Origin: Streptosporangiaceae bacterium
GTDB lineage: Bacteria; Actinomycetota; Actinomycetes; Streptosporangiales; Streptosporangiaceae
Reading direction: 5' to 3'
NCBI GenBank assembly: GCA_030045215.1
Contig: JASIBJ010000162.1
Location: 1-9,170 of the forward strand
Length of the DNA stretch: 9,170 nucleotides
Position 1 is the stretch's first letter; the number at the start of each line of letters is the position of its first letter. The translations under genes were made by a program, and so were the position numbers. Positions 6,144 to 9,170 of the stretch are shown here, piece by piece. Below the pieces are notes generated by a model. The model had not been told where the DNA came from, did not search any database, and saw only the letters and a program-made list of their open reading frames with translations.

Positions 6144-6513
6144 ACACTCGCAGGTAATGGCGTTGTAACAGAACGTGACGATCGTGGACCGTTACTAACC
6201 GACAGCGTTCTATCACAGGATGTCACATCGACCATGGTTTTGCTGGCGTTCCCGTCCGCACAGGGAGAATTTCTATTAGCTGCGCCATCGGGACGTGGCT
6301 ACCAAGACGTTAATCGCAGGTCAGAGCTTTACCGGGCGGTTCAGGCCGCAATCGTTTTATGTCGTACTTACTGAGCGGTAATGGTAACTGACGGCTCAAT
6401 CAGTCAAGCGCACGCCCCCGGCGGCGCGCAAATTTCGCCCTTTCGGCGAACCGGCCAACGGCGAGCTGCGCATACCAGGAACGCCTCAGTAGCGGCACAG
6501 CCGCGAGCCCTGA
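6144..6513 (-). promoter_or_regulatory. long, AT-richer bldC upstream region
   Basis: This is 370 bp without any gene between the phosphorylase stop and the bldC start. It is clearly lower in GC than the flanking genes, as expected of control DNA. A weak promoter candidate on the minus strand is TTGACT (6402-6407) with TACCAT (6381-6386). Its spacer of 15 is short, and it would give a leader of about 245 bases. GGTAATGG occurs twice (6153-6160 and 6377-6384). ACTGA/TCAGT (6387-6391 and 6400-6404) form an inverted repeat next to the second copy. GTTA-C-TAAC forms another near 6190-6200. No open frame is credible here. Confidence 0.4.
6434..6450 (-). terminator. hairpin downstream of the phosphorylase gene, possible terminator
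   Basis: On the minus strand TTCGCC-GAAAG-GGCGAA forms a 6-bp stem with a 5-base loop, followed by ATTT, about 65 bases after the phosphorylase stop codon. A second small stem, GCGGC/GCCGC (6492-6504), lies between the two. The U-tract is short, so termination may be partial. Confidence 0.4.
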
Positions 6514-9170
6514 CTACCGAAGGTCACCATTGACCATTCCGGCCGGGGCCTCCGGAACGGTGACGAGGCCCAGCTCGGAGGGACCGGCGAGCAGCTTGTG
6601 GCTCGGCAGCACCCGAACCGTGTACCCGAAGGGCCCTGGCTGCCCAAGTTCGGCGGCACCCGAGTACCGGACCACGCCATCGCTGCTCACCGCGCCGTCT
6701 TGATGCAAAGCCGACCAGGCCGGATCGATGATCTCGTCGGCCTCTCCGGCCCGCCCGTAGACGATCTCGACGCAGACGTCGTCGGGCGACAGCGTGCCGA
6801 GGGCGATGCTAGCCCGCACGATCAGCCGACCGCCGGGGCTCAGATCGCCGTCGTCGGCCTCCACGTGCTCGATCCTGACGCCCGGCCACGCACCGGTCAC
6901 GCGCCGCTTCCACGTCGCCAGCTCGCGCGCCCCAGCGTAGGCTCCGTCGCCGCCCGCGCTCGACGGCCCGGCCAGCATCCTGGACACCCGCGCGGCAGGT
7001 GCGTACATCTCCGTGACGTACTGCCGCACCATCCTTGTCGCCAGAACCTTCGGCCCGAGCGTGCGCAGAGTGTGCGCGACCATCTCCAGCCACCGATCCG
7101 GCCGCCCGTCCGAGCCGGTCTGGTAAAACATCGGTGCGACCGACTTGCCCAGCAGGTCGTAGAGCGCAGCCGCCTCAAGCTCGTCCCGACGGGCCCGGTC
7201 GGTGACGGTGTCCGCCGACGGGATCGCCCAGCCGTTACGGCCGTCGTACCACTCGTCCCACCAGCCATCCAGCACCGACAGGTTCAGCCCGCCGTTGAGC
7301 GCGGCCTTCATGCCCGAGGTGCCGGAGGCCTCCTGCGGACGGAGCGGGTTATTCAGCCAAACGTCGCACCCCTGCACGAGGGTTCGCGCCAACGCCATGT
7401 CGTAGTCCGGCAGGAAGACAATCCGGTGCCGGACCTCCGGGCCGTCGGAAAAGCGGACGAGATCGGAGATCAGCTGCTTGCCGCTGTCGTCGGCCGGATG
7501 CGCCTTGCCCGCGACGACAATCTGAATTGGCCGGTCTGGGTCCAGCAGCAGCGCGGTCAGCCTGGCCCGGTCGTGCAGCATCATCGTGAGGCGCTTGTAG
7601 GAGGGCACCCGTCGGGCGAAGCCTATGGTGAGGACATCCTCGTCGAGCACGCCGTCGGTCCAGATAAGCTCGGCATCGGACGCCCCGCGCTGCCGGCACG
7701 AGGACCGCAGCCTGCGGCGCGCCTGCTCGATCAGCCGTTTCCTCAACGCCCGCCTGACTTCCCACAGCCGGCGCGGGTCAGCGGCCACACGCACCCAGAA
7801 GTCCGGGTCGTCGGTCGGATCGGCGAGGACGCGGGGCTGGCCGCCACCGGCTGCGGCGCCCGCGCCGGCCCGGGAGGGCGGCTCTTCCGCCAGCGCGATG
7901 ATCTCCGGCGCGACCCAGGTCGGCGCGTGCACACCATTGGTCACCGAGGTGATCGGAATCTCGGCCTCGTCGAAGCCGGGCCACAGCCCGCTGAAGATGA
8001 CCCTGCTCACGTGCCCGTGCAGCTTGCTGACCCCGTTCACGCGCTGGCCAAGCCGCATGCCCATGACGGCCATGTTGAACACGCCTGGATTGCCGCCAGG
8101 GTAGGTCTCGGCGCCGAGCGCGAGGACGCGGTCGGCGGGCAGGCCGGTCTCCGCTCCGTTGGTGACATCGCTGGCCACCAGGTCAAGCGGGAACCGGTCG
8201 ATGCCGGCCGCTTCCGGGGTGTGGGTCGTGAACACGGTCCCGGCCCGGCACATCTCCAGTGCCTCGTCAAAATCCAGGCCCTGCCGCACGTACTCTCTGA
8301 TGCGCTCCAACCCGAGGAAGCCCGCATGGCCCTCGTTGGTATGGAATACCTCGGGCGATGGGTGCCCGGTCCGGGCACAGTACGCGCGTAGCGCGCGGAC
8401 ACCACCGACGCCGAGCAGCAGTTCCTGCCGCAGCCGGTGGTCGGTGCCGCCGCCATAGAGCCGGTCGGTGACCTCGCGCAGGCTCGGGTCGTTGTCCTCC
8501 ACGTAGGAGTCGAGCAGGAGCAGCGGTACCCGTCCGACCTCGGCCACCCAGATCTGGGCACTCAGCGTCAGGTCACCGCCCAGGCCCACGTGCACCCTGA
8601 CCGCGGATCCGTCGCCGTCGCGCAGCAAGGTCAGCGGCAGCCCGTTCGGGTCGAAGGCGGGGTACCGCTCGGCCTGCCAGCCCTCGAGCGAGAGCGACTG
8701 GGTGAAGTACCCGTGCCGGTACAGCAAGCCGACGCCGATCAGCGGTACGCCGAGGTCGCTGGCGGCCTTGAGGTGGTCCCCGGCGAGGATGCCCAGCCCG
8801 CCGGAGTACTGCGGCAGGGCCTCGGTGATGCCGTACTCGGGCGAGAAGTAGGCGATGGCCGTCGGCAGGCCCGCGGCCGGATCGGCCGCCGCCTGGTACC
8901 AGCGCGGCTGCGTCAGGTAATCCCCTAGCTCCTCGGCGGCGTCGCCGAGGCGGCGCAGGTACTGCTCATCCGCAGCCAGCGCGATCAGCCGCCCCTGGTC
9001 CACCTTTCCCAGCAGGGCCACAGGATCGGACTCAGCCAGTTCCCGGCTGCCGGGATCAATAGCGTCGAAGAGAGCCCTGGTCTGCGCATGCCAGGACCAG
9101 CGCAGGTTCAGCATCAGCGAGCTTAGGGGCTCGAGTGGCTCGGGCAGCACGGGGTGGATGGTGAACCGGC
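6514..9170 (-). CDS. glgP: alpha-glucan (glycogen/maltodextrin) phosphorylase, 5' end off the window
   Basis: A GT35-family phosphorylase that releases glucose-1-phosphate from alpha-1,4-glucan using phosphate and pyridoxal phosphate. It acts in cytoplasmic glycogen breakdown. About 884 residues are visible, nearly the full length of the actinobacterial form. The N-terminus carries the DUF3417 segment ([20 protein letters not shown]). Then come [44 protein letters not shown], the phosphate-site motif [11 protein letters not shown], and [16 protein letters not shown] with the pyridoxal-phosphate lysine at 7306-7308. A C-terminal beta-rich domain ends in MVNGDLR. The frame continues through the right edge ([18 protein letters not shown]), so the true start is past 9170. 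GTG 9150 is internal, because the family N-terminus reads 'RRFTV.PVLPEPL'. No frameshift or missing key residue is seen. This short DUF3417 type belongs to the alpha-glucan phosphorylase branch rather than the classical animal type. In related genomes it often neighbours GlgE-pathway genes, which could lie to the right. Confidence 0.95.
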   Translation of the reverse strand, partial: RFTIHPVLPEPLEPLSSLMLNLRWSWHAQTRALFDAIDPGSRELAESDPVALLGKVDQGRLIALAADEQYLRRLGDAAEELGDYLTQPRWYQAAADPAAGLPTAIAYFSPEYGITEALPQYSGGLGILAGDHLKAASDLGVPLIGVGLLYRHGYFTQSLSLEGWQAERYPAFDPNGLPLTLLRDGDGSAVRVHVGLGGDLTLSAQIWVAEVGRVPLLLLDSYVEDNDPSLREVTDRLYGGGTDHRLRQELLLGVGGVRALRAYCARTGHPSPEVFHTNEGHAGFLGLERIREYVRQGLDFDEALEMCRAGTVFTTHTPEAAGIDRFPLDLVASDVTNGAETGLPADRVLALGAETYPGGNPGVFNMAVMGMRLGQRVNGVSKLHGHVSRVIFSGLWPGFDEAEIPITSVTNGVHAPTWVAPEIIALAEEPPSRAGAGAAAGGGQPRVLADPTDDPDFWVRVAADPRRLWEVRRALRKRLIEQARRRLRSSCRQRGASDAELIWTDGVLDEDVLTIGFARRVPSYKRLTMMLHDRARLTALLLDPDRPIQIVVAGKAHPADDSGKQLISDLVRFSDGPEVRHRIVFLPDYDMALARTLVQGCDVWLNNPLRPQEASGTSGMKAALNGGLNLSVLDGWWDEWYDGRNGWAIPSADTVTDRARRDELEAAALYDLLGKSVAPMFYQTGSDGRPDRWLEMVAHTLRTLGPKVLATRMVRQYVTEMYAPAARVSRMLAGPSSAGGDGAYAGARELATWKRRVTGAWPGVRIEHVEADDGDLSPGGRLIVRASIALGTLSPDDVCVEIVYGRAGEADEIIDPAWSALHQDGAVSSDGVVRYSGAAELGQPGPFGYTVRVLPSHKLLAGPSELGLVTVPEAPAGMVNGDLR

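Noticed and set aside
6598..8391. Very long plus-strand open frame (597 codons)
   Set aside because: It lies fully antisense to the well-supported phosphorylase. The product is a low-complexity Arg/His/Pro/Gln-rich chain, the usual shadow of a high-GC gene.
9148..9150. GTG as the phosphorylase start codon
   Set aside because: The frame stays open to the window edge and the upstream residues (RFTIHPV) match the family's N-terminus, so the real start is outside.

Overview
The window is about 70% GC. Its coding frames put G or C at most third codon positions, and it carries actinobacterial hallmark genes: a BldC-type regulator, a PknB-like kinase and a DUF3417-type alpha-glucan phosphorylase. 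It most likely comes from a spore-forming, high-GC actinomycete (Streptomyces, Streptosporangiales or a relative). The genus cannot be fixed from this sequence.

Layout. Positions 1-2854 hold a run of minus-strand genes. Read in the direction of transcription they are a 144-aa Cys/His-rich protein of unknown function (2854-2420), an enoyl-CoA hydratase/isomerase with its catalytic glutamates (2290-1508), a 137-aa uncharacterised protein (1385-972) and the N-terminal 307 residues of a Ser/Thr protein kinase (922 to the left edge). The last two are 49 bp apart and probably co-transcribed. At 3062-3502 a plus-strand XRE-type helix-turn-helix regulator diverges from the Cys/His protein. The 207 bp between them hold a helically phased array of GCGAAG direct repeats. 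Part of the array lies in the spacer of a good sigma70-like promoter for the Cys/His gene, and part lies just before the XRE start codon. This looks like a self-contained regulator/target pair and is the most interesting part of the window.

Positions 3503-5433 have no intact gene that I can defend. The minus strand shows protein-like stretches that jump between frames, including several hydrophobic segments, so I read most of it as decayed genes. The part around 4060-4400 is more AT-rich and non-coding. It is preceded by a perfect 7+7 palindrome at 4042-4056. A doubtful 148-aa ORF (5880-5434) lies directly behind bldC.

Positions 5910-6128 encode a BldC-family MerR-like DNA-binding protein on the minus strand. 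Its GTG start is preceded by a Shine-Dalgarno sequence buried in a small inverted repeat. A 385-bp non-coding leader separates it from the stop codon of the upstream alpha-glucan (glycogen) phosphorylase, which fills 6514-9170 and whose first codons lie beyond the right edge.

The window therefore combines storage-polysaccharide breakdown, a developmental-type regulator, a kinase module and a small regulatory pair of unknown purpose. There is no CRISPR array, no tRNA or rRNA, and no recognisable insertion sequence.
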